A stretch of DNA of 64,000 nt from M3007 sp037445225 (GCA_037445225.1 JBBIKW010000005.1:147202-211201), one strand, 5' to 3'; counted from the stretch's first letter, positions 27,691 through 37,859 are shown. Translations and numbers: made by a program. The notes: a model not told the origin generated them from the letters alone.

Positions 27691-27889
27691 AAAGTCCACG
27701 TTTTGAGAGCGATAGTGAGAAGCGGAAAAACGAAATAGGCCGCAAATTTGACAAGTTTTTGCCGTTTGAGCGCATGCCGGCGACAAAAAGCCTTGTAGCA
27801 GGGTTTTTTCGGCAAACGCGTAACACTCTATAGGCCCGCGAAATCTAAATAGTCCGTACTTTTCGGCCTAATTAACGACAAAGGAGTCC

Positions 27890-29140
27890 ATGCAAGAAGT
27901 GCCTACGCAAGAGCCTTTGGCGCACCTATCGCGAGCGGAGGAGCTGGAGCGCGACCTGTATCGCAAGCAGCTGCAGCTCAACAACCTCCTAACCCTGACA
28001 CAGGCCATCAACGAGAATATGCCTGCACCAGAGCTGTACGATATGTACTGCGACTTTCTGCGTTGGCATATCAATATATCCAAAATAGCGCTCTTCTTCA
28101 AGGAAAATGGCTATTGGAAATGCGTCAAACTACAAGGGGTGGCGCCGGAATTGCTCGAGGAAAACTTTCCGGTGGAGTTGGCTCGCTTCAGCGTAAAGAC
28201 GCGCATAGAAGATGACGCTCACCCCTTTATCGGTCAATTTGATATGGTGGTGCCGGTGCGGCATAAAGAAGAGCCTATTGCATATGTTTTCTGGGGAGGG
28301 GTGCCACCCACAACTTCTTATAGCGATCTGCAAATTGCCATTACCCTTACACATGTGCTCGCGGTGGGGATTGAGAACAAACGGCTTTTCAAGAACCAGC
28401 TGCAGCAGGAATTCTTCGAGCGCGAAGTCCAGTTCGCTGCGGAAATCCAACAAGCACTCGTTCCGGCGCGACTGCCTTCCAGCAAACACTACCAGCTCTC
28501 TAGTATTTACAGGCCGCATTTCGCCGTAGGCGGCGATTATTACGACGTGTTCGAGTTGAAGGACGGCTCCTTGCTCTTTTGCATCGCCGACGTTACGGGC
28601 AAAAGCATTCCCGCCGCTCTGTTGATGTCGAACATCCAGGCTACCTTAAACGCCTTGGTCACGCGCTCTTCCTCACTGGAAGAAGTGGTAGTTGAGATGA
28701 ATAGGGCCATCTATCGCATCACAGGAGGCGACCGGTTTGTCACGCTGTTTCTCTGCCGCTACGAGCCCCATCGCCGCTCGCTGCATTATATCAATGCCGG
28801 CCATCCACCTCCGCTTTTGTTCTGCAGTGGCGACATTATCCCGCTCGTCAACGGTTGTACGATCCTCGGCGCGGTGCCCGAACTCCCCTCTCTCGACATC
28901 GGGGGGCTCTGTCTTACGTCCGATGCGACATTGCTCGCCTACACAGACGGCTTGACAGATGTGCGCAACGACCGAGGAGAGTTTTTTAGCGAGGAGCAAC
29001 TCTCGACTTTTGTGCGCGAAAACCTCAACCTCGATGCCCGCGGCATCAATACCCGAATACTTGAACATATCGAACGCTTTAGGCAAGGCCAATCCTTGCC
29101 CGACGATATCACTGTACTCACCTGCAAAATATTTGTCTGA
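27890..29140 (+). CDS. PP2C/SpoIIE-type serine phosphatase
   Basis: 416 residues. A short coiled segment (about 15-35) leads to a GAF-like sensory region (about 40-180) and a linker helix (LFKNQLQQEFFEREVQFAAE). The SpoIIE/PP2C domain (about 185-416) has the metal-binding GGDYYDVFELKD (213-224), CIADVTGKSIPAALLM, NAGHPPPLL and the closing LPDDITVLTCK. It should dephosphorylate Ser/Thr, classically an anti-anti-sigma factor, in the cytoplasm. No STAS or anti-sigma kinase gene is in the window, so the target is unknown. GGAG lies six bases before the ATG, a rare SD-like site here. The biotin carrier gene starts 7 bases after the stop. Confidence 0.91.
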   Translation: MQEVPTQEPLAHLSRAEELERDLYRKQLQLNNLLTLTQAINENMPAPELYDMYCDFLRWHINISKIALFFKENGYWKCVKLQGVAPELLEENFPVELARFSVKTRIEDDAHPFIGQFDMVVPVRHKEEPIAYVFWGGVPPTTSYSDLQIAITLTHVLAVGIENKRLFKNQLQQEFFEREVQFAAEIQQALVPARLPSSKHYQLSSIYRPHFAVGGDYYDVFELKDGSLLFCIADVTGKSIPAALLMSNIQATLNALVTRSSSLEEVVVEMNRAIYRITGGDRFVTLFLCRYEPHRRSLHYINAGHPPPLLFCSGDIIPLVNGCTILGAVPELPSLDIGGLCLTSDATLLAYTDGLTDVRNDRGEFFSEEQLSTFVRENLNLDARGINTRILEHIERFRQGQSLPDDITVLTCKIFV

Positions 29141-29147
29141 ATTGCGT

Positions 29148-29648
29148 ATGGCCCATGAAGCAAAGAGCGAGCCGTTTCGGATTACAGTCAACGATCAACA
29201 CGTAGTAGAAGTGCATCCGCATGAAGCCATGCAGCTGGATGTGGTGCCGGATGGCCCCCAGCGGTTTCACGTGCTCCAGGACGGACGTGCCTTTCGCGCA
29301 GAAGTGATGGCAGCAGATTATGCGCGGCGTTCCTTTTCGTTTCGCATCGACGGACTGACCTTCACCGCTCAAATATCGGACTTCTACGCGCGGTTGGTGC
29401 AGCAAATGGGGCTTTCTGCAAAAAGCGGCACGCGTTCCAACATCGTGAAGGCGCCGATGCCGGGCTTGGTTTTGCAGGTGCTGGTTGCGGTAGGGCAACC
29501 CGTGCAAAAGGGCGATCCGCTGCTCATCTTAGAGGCGATGAAAATGGAAAACGTGCTCAAAGCGGCTGCAGACGGCACGGTGCGTTCGATAGAGGTACAA
29601 CCAGGGCAAGCCGTAGAAAAGGGCGCTCCCCTCATTGCCTTAGACTGA
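29148..29648 (+). CDS. Biotin/lipoyl carrier protein (acyl-CoA carboxylase type)
   Basis: 166 residues from MAHEAKSEPF; the larger in-frame ORF upstream overlaps the phosphatase gene and is excluded. The C-terminal 75 residues are a biotinyl domain with the attachment motif LEAMKMEN (Lys132) flanked by KAPMPGLVLQVLVAVGQPVQ. The N-terminal 90 residues match the extra beta domain seen in stand-alone Bacteroidota carboxylase carrier subunits (FSFRIDGLTFTAQISDFYAR). Such proteins carry CO2 on biotin for a propionyl- or acetyl-CoA carboxylase, but no carboxylase subunit is adjacent. Separated from the upstream phosphatase gene by 7 bases. Confidence 0.9.
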   Translation: MAHEAKSEPFRITVNDQHVVEVHPHEAMQLDVVPDGPQRFHVLQDGRAFRAEVMAADYARRSFSFRIDGLTFTAQISDFYARLVQQMGLSAKSGTRSNIVKAPMPGLVLQVLVAVGQPVQKGDPLLILEAMKMENVLKAAADGTVRSIEVQPGQAVEKGAPLIALD

Positions 29649-29813
29649 GCAACGGTGGGACAAAGCGCAAGCGCTCCGGGCGCCTTTTGACGCGTCCAGT
29701 TGTTTAGGGGGACTTGCCTCTATTTCATTTGTTTGGCGTTTTGGCCGAAAAACGCACACACGGCTTCGGGCGAGAGCGATCTTTAGCCGAGCAACTATTC
29801 ATAGGGAACGACC

Positions 29814-32800
29814 ATGACGCTTTCCGAACTTTCCTTGCGCCGCCCTGTGCTGGCTACCGTGATGAGCATCTTCATCGTGGTGTTTGGCGTGTTGGGCTAC
29901 ACTTTCTTGGGCGTTCGAGAGTACCCAGCCATCGACCCGCCCACCATCAACGTGCGCACCACCTATACGGGAGCTAGTGCCGAAGTGATCGAGAGCCAAA
30001 TAACGGAGCCGTTAGAAAAGGCGGTCAACAGCATTGCAGGTATTCGCACCATCAGCTCGCAGTCTTCCCAAGGCACCAGCTCTATCACTATCGAATTTGA
30101 GCTGGGCACCGACTTGGAACGGGCTGCCAACGACGTGCGCGATAAGGTGTCGCAAGCCGTCCGCTCGCTACCGCAGGACATCGATGCTCCGCCAGTGGTG
30201 ACCAAAGCCGATGCCAACAGCGATCCCATCATGTTCATCCCGGTGCAAAGCAGCACGCGCAACGTGATGGAGCTGTCGGATTTTGCCGCCAACGTCTTGG
30301 CCGAGCAGCTGCAGACCATCCCGGGGGTGAGTGAAGTGCGCATCTTCGGCGATAAGCGCCCGGCCATGCGCCTGTGGATAGACCCTGCCAAGCTAGCGGC
30401 CTATGGGCTAACGGTTCAAGATATCCAACAAGCGCTCAACCGCGAAAATGTAGACCTACCCGCCGGCAAGCTGCGGGGCAATGCCGTCGAGCTAACGGTA
30501 AAGACATTTGGCCGCTTGGAGACGGAGGAAGACTTCAACAACATGATCCTTCGCCAGCTGCCGCCCGAGCAAGGAGGGGGCACTATCCGCTTTCGCGATG
30601 TAGGCGAAGCCGTGCTCGGCCCAGAAAATGAGGAGTTTAGCGCGCGGCGCAACAATGTCCCTAACGTGTCTATGGCATTGGTGCCCCAGCCAGGGGCCAA
30701 TGTCATCGAAATCGCCAGCGAGTTCGAGCGCCGATACGCGCAGATTAAGAAAAATCTGCCGCCTGACATCATCACAGAGGTCGGTCTAAACCGCTCTATC
30801 TTCGTTCGCCGCGCCGTCCTCGAAGTGCAGGAAACTTTGGTCATCGCCGTCGCTTTGGTCATCTTAATTATCTACTTGTTCTTTCGCAACTGGCTCATCG
30901 CGCTGCGGCCCTTAGTAGACATTCCGGTCTGCCTTATCGGCACGTTCTTCATCATGTACCTCTTTGGCTACTCGATCAACGTGCTGACGCTGCTTGCTGT
31001 CGTGTTGGCTACCGGCTTGGTCGTCGACGACGGCATCGTCGTGACGGAAAACATCTACAAAAAGATCGAACAGGGCATGGACAAATGGCAGGCGGCGCGC
31101 GAGGGGACGCGGGAGATCTTCTTTGCCGTTATCTCCACCTCTCTGACCTTGGCCGTCGTTTTCGTGCCCATCATCTTTTTGCAGGGCTTTACGGGACGGC
31201 TGTTCCGCGAATTTGGCATTGTCATCGCGGGTGCTGTGCTGATTTCAGCCTTCGTTTCCCTCACCCTTACGCCTGTCCTCAGCGTCAAGCTGAGCGGCAG
31301 AAATCCACAGGCCCACGGCCGCTTCTACCGATGGACAGAGCCCTTCTTTCAAGGGATGGATCGCCTATACGGTCGAATGCTCCGCGCTTTCATGCGCTAC
31401 CGCTGGACGGGCGTCGCCATCGTGTTGGCCTGTTTCGCCGTCATCTATTTCGTAGGTCGCTCGCTGAAGACCGAGCTGGCTCCCTTAGAAGACCGCAGCA
31501 TCATTCGCGCTATTGTGACCGCGCCGGAGGGCACCGATGTCGATGCTACGGAAGCTATCATTGGTCGAATGGTGCAACAGATCATGGACTCTATCCCGGA
31601 ATACCAGATGATCTTCGGCATTACGGGCGGAGGGCGCGCGGGCGGTGGCAATTCGGGCTTTATCAGCTTGGGCTTGGTGCAGCCTCAATATCGAGAGCGC
31701 TCCCAACAGGAGATCTACGACCAGCTGCTTCGCATGAGTCGGCGCTTCGCGGAGGCGCGCATCTTCCCCAATCAGGAGCAGACCATCTCTACCAGCTTTG
31801 GCGCCGGACTGGCACTGCCGGTGCAGTTCGTCATTCAAAACCAAGACTTTAAAAAGTTGGAGGAAGCTCTTCCCCGCTTCTTGGAGGAGGCCAACCAGGA
31901 TCCCACTTTTGCTAACGTGAACGTAGACTTGAAATTCAATAAGCCCGAACTCCAAGTGGAGATTGACCGCCTCAAGGCCGCCCAGCTGGGCGTAAGCGTG
32001 TTCGACATCAACCAAACCCTCCAACTCGCCTTGGCAGGACGCCGCTTCGGATACTTCATCATGAATGGCCGACAGTATCCCGTCATTGGCCAAGTGGAGC
32101 GCAATAACCGCGATGAGCCGGCCGACCTCACTAACCTCTACGTGCGCAACAACCGAGGACAGCTCATCCGATTAGACAACTTGGTCCGTTTTACCGAAAC
32201 CAGCAGCCCGCCCATCTTGTACCATTACAATCGCTTTAAGTCGGCCACTGTCAGTGCCGCTCTGGCACCGGGAAAGACCTTGGGCGAGGGCATCGCCGCA
32301 ATGGAGGCTATCGCCCAGCGCGTGCTCGACGACTCCTTTAACACCGACCTCAGCGGCCCTTCGCGCGACTTCCGAGAAAGCCGCGGCAATACGGCCTTTG
32401 CCTTCTTGTTGGCTTTGGGTTTAGTATACCTCATCTTGGCCGCCCAGTTCGAAAGCTTCCGAGACCCTTTCATCATTATGCTCACCGTCCCCCTGGCTAT
32501 TGCCGGAGCCTTTCTTTCCCTGGCCATCACAGGGCATACCCTGAACATTTTCAGCCAAATCGGAATGATCATGCTCATCGGGTTGGTGACGAAAAACGGC
32601 ATTCTCATTGTCGAATTTGCCAATCAGAAGATGCGCGCTGGCGTCGTGTCGAGCAAGACGGAAGCGGCTATTCAGGCGGCTCAGCAACGCCTGCGCCCCA
32701 TTCTGATGACGACCTTAGCTACGGTGTTAGGAGCGCTGCCCATCGCCTTGGCGTTGGGAGCTGCTGCTACCTCGCGCATTCCGCTGGGCATAGTGGTCGT

Positions 32801-32933
32801 AGGCGGCTTGCTTTTCTCGCTCATCCTAACGCTGTTTGTCATCCCGGCTATGTACACTTATCTCAGCGGAGTCAAGCGAGGCGAAAAGCGCTCGGTACAA
32901 GCACCAACACCTGTGGCGGAGGAAGTGTGGTGA
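29814..32933 (+). CDS. RND efflux permease (HAE1 type)
   Basis: 1039 residues with twelve helices and two large periplasmic loops, the AcrB/MexB plan. Starts with the family motif TLSELSLRRPVLATVMSIFI. The proton-relay acidic pair is in LATGLVVDDGIVVTENIYKK (about residues 402-410). The second half has FFRNWLIALRPLVDIPVCL-type and LTKNGILIVEFANQ-type helices, ending PAMYTYLSG. It exports drugs or lipophilic compounds across the envelope by proton antiport, with an adaptor and an outer-membrane channel. The adaptor most likely to partner it is about 5 kb downstream on the other strand (37860-38918); no TolC-like gene is in the window. Confidence 0.95.
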   Translation: MTLSELSLRRPVLATVMSIFIVVFGVLGYTFLGVREYPAIDPPTINVRTTYTGASAEVIESQITEPLEKAVNSIAGIRTISSQSSQGTSSITIEFELGTDLERAANDVRDKVSQAVRSLPQDIDAPPVVTKADANSDPIMFIPVQSSTRNVMELSDFAANVLAEQLQTIPGVSEVRIFGDKRPAMRLWIDPAKLAAYGLTVQDIQQALNRENVDLPAGKLRGNAVELTVKTFGRLETEEDFNNMILRQLPPEQGGGTIRFRDVGEAVLGPENEEFSARRNNVPNVSMALVPQPGANVIEIASEFERRYAQIKKNLPPDIITEVGLNRSIFVRRAVLEVQETLVIAVALVILIIYLFFRNWLIALRPLVDIPVCLIGTFFIMYLFGYSINVLTLLAVVLATGLVVDDGIVVTENIYKKIEQGMDKWQAAREGTREIFFAVISTSLTLAVVFVPIIFLQGFTGRLFREFGIVIAGAVLISAFVSLTLTPVLSVKLSGRNPQAHGRFYRWTEPFFQGMDRLYGRMLRAFMRYRWTGVAIVLACFAVIYFVGRSLKTELAPLEDRSIIRAIVTAPEGTDVDATEAIIGRMVQQIMDSIPEYQMIFGITGGGRAGGGNSGFISLGLVQPQYRERSQQEIYDQLLRMSRRFAEARIFPNQEQTISTSFGAGLALPVQFVIQNQDFKKLEEALPRFLEEANQDPTFANVNVDLKFNKPELQVEIDRLKAAQLGVSVFDINQTLQLALAGRRFGYFIMNGRQYPVIGQVERNNRDEPADLTNLYVRNNRGQLIRLDNLVRFTETSSPPILYHYNRFKSATVSAALAPGKTLGEGIAAMEAIAQRVLDDSFNTDLSGPSRDFRESRGNTAFAFLLALGLVYLILAAQFESFRDPFIIMLTVPLAIAGAFLSLAITGHTLNIFSQIGMIMLIGLVTKNGILIVEFANQKMRAGVVSSKTEAAIQAAQQRLRPILMTTLATVLGALPIALALGAAATSRIPLGIVVVGGLLFSLILTLFVIPAMYTYLSGVKRGEKRSVQAPTPVAEEVW

Positions 32934-33013
32934 ACGCGCCCTCCTTTGGCCATCAGCGCGGCAGCAGAGCGCGTAGCCGCTCGCACTCAGCCTATTCCAA
33001 TTGGGCGGTGAGG

Positions 33014-33403
33014 TCATCCTTCAGCGCCGGCTGCCCAAGCGAGCGAAAGCCATCCCGCAATGAAGCAAAGGCCGCCTACCGGCGTCACTGGGCCCGCCCA
33101 CGCGACGGAGAAAGGGAGCAACTCGCGACAGGCGAGCAAGTAGAGCGACCCTGAGAAGAACAGGATGCCCAACCCAAAGAGAAGGGCGCTCCGTCGCAGC
33201 CACGTGCGGGAGCCGCGAGCGCTCAGCAGTCCTGTCGCCAGTAGGGCCAACGCATGGATAAAGTGATACTGGATACCCTTTTCAAAGAGCCCCATCTGAT
33301 ATTCGGTCAAGTGCGGCTTCAAGCGGTGGGCGCCAAAAGCGCCGAGGGCAACGGCAGCGGCGGCCAATAGAGCTGCCAGCGATACGAAGCGAGAGCGTTT
33401 CAT
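33014..33403 (-). CDS. DUF423 small membrane protein
   Basis: 129 residues with four membrane helices: VSLAALLAAAAVALGAFGAH, FIHALALLATGLLSA, ALLFGLGILFFSGSLYLLAC and VTPVGGLCFIAGWLSLAWA. The GAFGAHRLKPHLTEYQMG-like loop and the GLxFxAGWxSL ending are typical of DUF423 (YgdD). Function is unknown in the family. The start at 33403 is chosen over 33442 because it opens directly into helix 1. It is convergent with the RND gene (80 bases) and divergent from pheT. Confidence 0.9.
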   Translation of the reverse strand: MKRSRFVSLAALLAAAAVALGAFGAHRLKPHLTEYQMGLFEKGIQYHFIHALALLATGLLSARGSRTWLRRSALLFGLGILFFSGSLYLLACRELLPFSVAWAGPVTPVGGLCFIAGWLSLAWAAGAEG

Positions 33404-33534
33404 GCAGGAACCGTTTTTCCCCGAAAGGTACGAGGTCTGCACCTGGTAGGCATATGCTTTTATTTTGACAGTATCGAGGTTTTCTATGGTTGTGCGTTAA
33501 AATTTTGGAGAAACAGCAAAACCCCAAAACTTGC

Positions 33535-33542
33535 TACCTTTG
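33535..33542 (+). promoter_or_regulatory. Promoter -7 element (TACCTTTG) for pheT
   Basis: Exact TAnnTTTG match 59 bases before the pheT ATG. Confidence 0.6.
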
Positions 33543-33600
33543 CTCGGCGCCTTGGAAACGTCCGGCGCATAGACTATACAAGCGTGTTTGTTAAATACCG

Positions 33601-36051
33601 ATGAAAATTTCGTTGAATTGGCTTAAAGAGCTTATCGATATAGATAGAGAGCCTGAGGAAATTGCTAATATTCTGACTTCGCTGGGTTTGGAAGTAGAAG
33701 GATGGGAGCGTATAAGCCCTTCTCCGGTAGATTTAGAACGGGTGTTTACGGCAGAGGTGGTTTCGTGTGCGCGAATTCCCAATACGGATCACCTTTCGGC
33801 GACACAGGTAGATGTAGGGGATGGTCGGCTGCGCTCTGTTGTTTGTGGGGCTCCGAATGTGGCGGCAGGGCAGCGCGTCCTGGTAGCCTTGCCCGGTGCG
33901 CGGGTATTGAGCAAAGAGGGGCAACTCTTTACGATTGCGGAGCGCAAAGTGCGCGGCGTACTGTCGGAGGGGATGATTTGTGCGGAGGATGAGTTGGGCT
34001 TAGGAGCCGACCACTCGGGTATTATGGTGCTTCCGGAAGGCACTCCCGTAGGCCAAACGGCGGCAGAGTACCTGGGCATCCACTCCGATGTTGTTTTTGA
34101 AATCGGCTTAACGCCCAACCGCTCCGATGCCATGCACCACATAGGCATAGTGCGCGACCTGTTGGCCTGGATGCGCTATCGGGAGGGCTCGGCGGTGCAG
34201 CTCAGGCTTCCTGAAGCGAAGGTGGTGCTTCCAAAAGAGGCCGAACCTTTTCCAGTGCGAGTAGAAGCTCCAGAAGCGTGTCAGCGGTACACAGCTTTGC
34301 TCATCCGCGGAGTCCGCGTGCAGGAGAGCCCAGCGTGGTTGAAGAGCCGCCTGCTCGCCTTAGGACAGCGCCCTGTCAACAACGTGGTGGACATCACCAA
34401 CTACGTCCGGCTCGAGCGCGGTCACCCGCTGCACGCCTTCGATGCCGAACGCATTGGCGGTGGCGCCATCCGCGTCAAGATGCTTCCCGAGGGCACGCCG
34501 TTCGTGACCTTAGATGGCGAGACGCGCCGCCTGTCGGGCCAAGACCTCATGATTTGCGACGCTCAGGATCGCCCTATGTGCATGGCCGGCGTATTTGGCG
34601 GAGCCGATAGCGGCATCACAGAGGCGACGGTGGATGTGTTGCTCGAGTGCGCCCGCTTTCATCCGACGACGATTCGGCGAACCATGCTGCGCCACGGTCT
34701 GCGCACCGACTCGGCCAAGGTGTTTGAGAAGGGCGTCGACCCCAACGGATGCGCTGACGCCCTGATGCGCGCCGCAGCGCTGGTGTTGGAGCTGGCCGGA
34801 GGCCAACTGGCTTCGGCTGTGGCAGACGTATATCCTCAGCCGGTGCAACCCCTCCGCGTGCCCATGACGTACGAATATGTGCGCCGCTTGAGTGGTGCTG
34901 ACCTATCGGAGCAAACCATCGAGCGCATCCTTTTGGCCTTGGAGTTTGGCGTAGAAGAGAGCACGCCAGAAGGCTTTGTCGCTGTGGTGCCCACGCGAAA
35001 GCCCGATGTCGCGCGTCCAGCCGATATCGTCGAAGAGGTGTTGCGCATTTATGGGCTGGATGAAGTGCCCTTGCCGACCCGCATACACACCAGCGTAGAG
35101 GTCACCCAGCATCCCACGCGCGAAGCCGTGCGCAAGTGCGCCGCTGATTTCTTGGCGGCTAACGGGTTTTGGGAATGCATGAGCCTGTCGCTGAGCAACT
35201 CGGCTTATTACGTAGGGCCTCAGGCGCTCTTGCCCATTCCTCGAGAGCAGCTTGTCTTCGTGCACAATACGGCCAACCAAGGGCTGGACTGCATGCGCCC
35301 CTCGCTGCTGTTTAGCGCTTTGGAAAACCTCAAGCGAAACCAAAGCGTTCGCATCACCCATCTGCGCCTGTTCGAACTGGGCAAAGTATATCGCGCTCCG
35401 CTCGACGAAGCGGCGGAAACCGAACACCTCAGCTTGCTCCTCTGGGGCGATTACGGGCCGGAAAGCTGGCAGCCTAAGCCCAAACAACAAGCGGATTTTT
35501 ACACCTTGAAGGCGCACATCTGTAACTTGTTGCAGCGCCTAGGCATTCGAGACGTCCAAGAGGTGGCCGTTCAAGATGAGCTCCCCTTCCGCTACGGCCT
35601 GCGCTATTGTCTCGATGAGCAGGTGCTGGTGACCTTTGGAGAACTAAGCCCAACCCTTTTGCGCGCCATGGATGTCGGCGGTCCCGCCTTTTACGCCGAG
35701 GCGGATTTTGAAGCGCTGTATCGAGTAGCTAAGGCGCGCCGGGTGCGGTTTGTAGAGCCGAGCAAGTATCCGTCCGTTCGCCGTGACCTAGCGCTCGTCC
35801 TCGATCGGTCCGTCCCTTTTGCCCAAATTCAAAAGCTGGCTTTCGAAACAGAGAGCCGACTGCTTCGAGAGGTCAACTTGTTCGACGTCTTCGAAGACGC
35901 CCAAAAAATTGGACCTGGAAAAAAATCCTATGCCGTCAGTTTTTTGTTTGAGAGCGCCGAACACACCCTACGGGGTAAAGAAGTAGAGGCTATCATGCAG
36001 CAGCTGCAGGCGGTCTTTGAGCAAAAACTCCAGGCCATCGTTCGAAAATAA
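33601..36051 (+). CDS. pheT: Phenylalanine--tRNA ligase beta subunit
   Basis: 816 residues, the bacterial length. With PheS it charges tRNA-Phe. Visible parts: N-terminal MKISLNWLKELIDID; an EMAP/OB tRNA-binding domain (about 40-150, PNTDHLSATQVDVGDG, VVCGAPNVAAGQRVLVALPG); B3/B4 editing domain (about 215-390, NNVVDITNYVRLERGHPLHA); B5 (about 405-470); and a C-terminal FDX-ACB anticodon domain ending KEVEAIMQQLQAVFEQKLQA. The gene stands apart from pheS, which is not in the window. The promoter lies 59 bases upstream. It ends 56 bases before rny. Confidence 0.97.
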   Translation: MKISLNWLKELIDIDREPEEIANILTSLGLEVEGWERISPSPVDLERVFTAEVVSCARIPNTDHLSATQVDVGDGRLRSVVCGAPNVAAGQRVLVALPGARVLSKEGQLFTIAERKVRGVLSEGMICAEDELGLGADHSGIMVLPEGTPVGQTAAEYLGIHSDVVFEIGLTPNRSDAMHHIGIVRDLLAWMRYREGSAVQLRLPEAKVVLPKEAEPFPVRVEAPEACQRYTALLIRGVRVQESPAWLKSRLLALGQRPVNNVVDITNYVRLERGHPLHAFDAERIGGGAIRVKMLPEGTPFVTLDGETRRLSGQDLMICDAQDRPMCMAGVFGGADSGITEATVDVLLECARFHPTTIRRTMLRHGLRTDSAKVFEKGVDPNGCADALMRAAALVLELAGGQLASAVADVYPQPVQPLRVPMTYEYVRRLSGADLSEQTIERILLALEFGVEESTPEGFVAVVPTRKPDVARPADIVEEVLRIYGLDEVPLPTRIHTSVEVTQHPTREAVRKCAADFLAANGFWECMSLSLSNSAYYVGPQALLPIPREQLVFVHNTANQGLDCMRPSLLFSALENLKRNQSVRITHLRLFELGKVYRAPLDEAAETEHLSLLLWGDYGPESWQPKPKQQADFYTLKAHICNLLQRLGIRDVQEVAVQDELPFRYGLRYCLDEQVLVTFGELSPTLLRAMDVGGPAFYAEADFEALYRVAKARRVRFVEPSKYPSVRRDLALVLDRSVPFAQIQKLAFETESRLLREVNLFDVFEDAQKIGPGKKSYAVSFLFESAEHTLRGKEVEAIMQQLQAVFEQKLQAIVRK

Positions 36052-36107
36052 CCCCTCGAACCAGCCTTTTACCCATCATTCGTTCACTGTTAACTCGCAT
36101 TTGTACA

Positions 36108-37790
36108 ATGGAAATCGTTATAGGACTTATCGCGGGCCTCGTTGTAGGAGGTACTGCGGCGTATTTTGTAGTGAGGCAGGTCCTTAAGCGCGCCAATCAA
36201 AAGGCCATCGAGGAAGGGAACCGCCAAGCCGATTTAATCATCCAAGAGGCGCGCTTGACCGCTAAGCGGATTACGGATGAGGCCACCGTAAAGGCGGAGA
36301 AGATGGTTAGCCGCGCGGAGGCAGAAAACGAGCGCATTAAGCAGCAGAAAATTCAGGAGGCAAAGGAGCGCTACGCCCAAATGCGCAGCCAGTTTGAAGC
36401 GGAGAAGGCCCAGCATCAGGTAAAGCTAAAAGAGATGGAGGTGGAGGTCGTCAGCAAGCAGAAAGACCTCCAGCTGCAACAAGAACAACTTCAGGCACAA
36501 GTGCGCGAACTCAACGCCCGCAAGGCAGAGCTGGAAAACCGTGAAGGTGAGCTCAACCTCCTGCGCGACAACTTAGAGAAGCAGTTGAAGGTGGTGCAAA
36601 AGAAAAAGGAAGAGCTCGATGCCGCCAACGAGGAGCGCATCAAGATGCTGGAAAAAATCGCCCAGATGACGCAACAAGAGGCGAAAGAGCAGCTGCTCAA
36701 AGCAGTTCGCGCTAAAAGCGAAAGCGAGGCGCGCACCATCATCCAAGAAGCCATCACAGAGGCGCGCAACACAGCCAGTAAGGAGGCGAAGAAAATCGTC
36801 ATTCAGACCATTCAGCGCATGGCGGCCGAGTTCACTATTGAGAACACCGTCTCGGTCTTCAACTTAGAGAATGACGACATGAAGGGCCAAATTATTGGCC
36901 GCGAAGGGCGCAACATTCGCGCGCTGGAGGCTGCTACGGGCGTAGAAATCATTGTAGACGACACGCCCGAAGCCATCGTGCTCTCTTCTTTCGACCCCGT
37001 TCGGCGGGAAATTGCGCGCTTAGCCTTGCAGCGCTTGGTGGCCGACGGCCGCATCCACCCGCAGCGCATCGAGGAAGTCGTAGCCAAGGTGACGCGCCAA
37101 ATAGAAGAGCAGATCGTAGAAATCGGCGAGCGCACGGTTACGGAGCTGGGCATTCACGGGCTCAACCCGGCGCTGGTGCGCATGGTCGGGCGCATGCGCT
37201 TCCGCTCTTCTTACGGACAAAACCTGCTCAAACACTCCATCGAGACCGCTAACCTGTGCGCCCTGATGGCTGCCGAATTGGGGCTCAACCCCAAGCAGGT
37301 CAAGATGGCCAAACGCGCCGGGCTCTTGCATGACATCGGCAAGGTCGCCGAAGAAGAAACCGAATTGTCGCACGCCATTGTGGGCATGAAGATGTGCGAG
37401 CAATGCGGCGAGCATCCGGTCGTCATCAATGCTGTGGGCGCCCACCACGACGAGATCGAGATGGACAACATCATCTCGCCCATCGTTCAAGCCTGCGATG
37501 CCATCTCGGGAGCCCGCCCCGGTGCGCGCCGCGAAATCTTGGAAAGCTACCTGAAGCGCATCGGCGAGCTAGAAGAGCTGGCTATGAGCTACGAGGGCGT
37601 AGCCAAAGCCTTTGCCATGCAAGCAGGGCGCGAACTGCGCGTCATCGTAGAGGCCGACAAGGTGAGCGACCAATATGCCGACGACCTGTCCTTCCTCATT
37701 TCTAAGCGCATTGAGGAGGAGATGCAGTATCCCGGTCAGATACGCGTGACGGTCATCCGCGAGAAACGATCGGTCGCTTACGCGCGCTGA
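36108..37790 (+). CDS. rny: Ribonuclease Y
   Basis: 560 residues. One N-terminal membrane helix (about 2-22, IVIGLIAGLVVGGTAAYFVV) anchors the enzyme, followed by a long coiled coil (about 30-200), a KH domain (about 255-320, GREGRNIRALEAATGVEIIV) and an HD domain with the metal-binding LLHDIGKVAEEE near residue 408 and GAHHDEIEMDNI. RNase Y starts mRNA turnover at the inner membrane. Domain order and length are standard. The downstream hairpin separates it from the convergent RND adaptor gene. Confidence 0.96.
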   Translation: MEIVIGLIAGLVVGGTAAYFVVRQVLKRANQKAIEEGNRQADLIIQEARLTAKRITDEATVKAEKMVSRAEAENERIKQQKIQEAKERYAQMRSQFEAEKAQHQVKLKEMEVEVVSKQKDLQLQQEQLQAQVRELNARKAELENREGELNLLRDNLEKQLKVVQKKKEELDAANEERIKMLEKIAQMTQQEAKEQLLKAVRAKSESEARTIIQEAITEARNTASKEAKKIVIQTIQRMAAEFTIENTVSVFNLENDDMKGQIIGREGRNIRALEAATGVEIIVDDTPEAIVLSSFDPVRREIARLALQRLVADGRIHPQRIEEVVAKVTRQIEEQIVEIGERTVTELGIHGLNPALVRMVGRMRFRSSYGQNLLKHSIETANLCALMAAELGLNPKQVKMAKRAGLLHDIGKVAEEETELSHAIVGMKMCEQCGEHPVVINAVGAHHDEIEMDNIISPIVQACDAISGARPGARREILESYLKRIGELEELAMSYEGVAKAFAMQAGRELRVIVEADKVSDQYADDLSFLISKRIEEEMQYPGQIRVTVIREKRSVAYAR

Positions 37791-37810
37791 CCGCTGGCGG
37801 TCGACCCGCT

Positions 37811-37859
37811 GCCGCCTCTCAGCGCCGAACGAGGGATGCGCTCGATGCCGAGAGGCGGC
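37811..37859. terminator. Long hairpin between convergent rny and RND adaptor
   Basis: Perfect 10-bp inverted repeat GCCGCCTCTC (37811-37820) / GAGAGGCGGC (37850-37859) with an inner AGCGC/GCGCT stem (37821-37825 with 37838-37842). It ends one base before the adaptor stop codon. No T run, so it is placed as a bidirectional terminator by position. Confidence 0.5.

Noticed and set aside
31485..32093. Minus-strand ORF opposite the RND permease (202 aa)
   Set aside because: Lies wholly inside a confident permease gene and shows no domain or signal.
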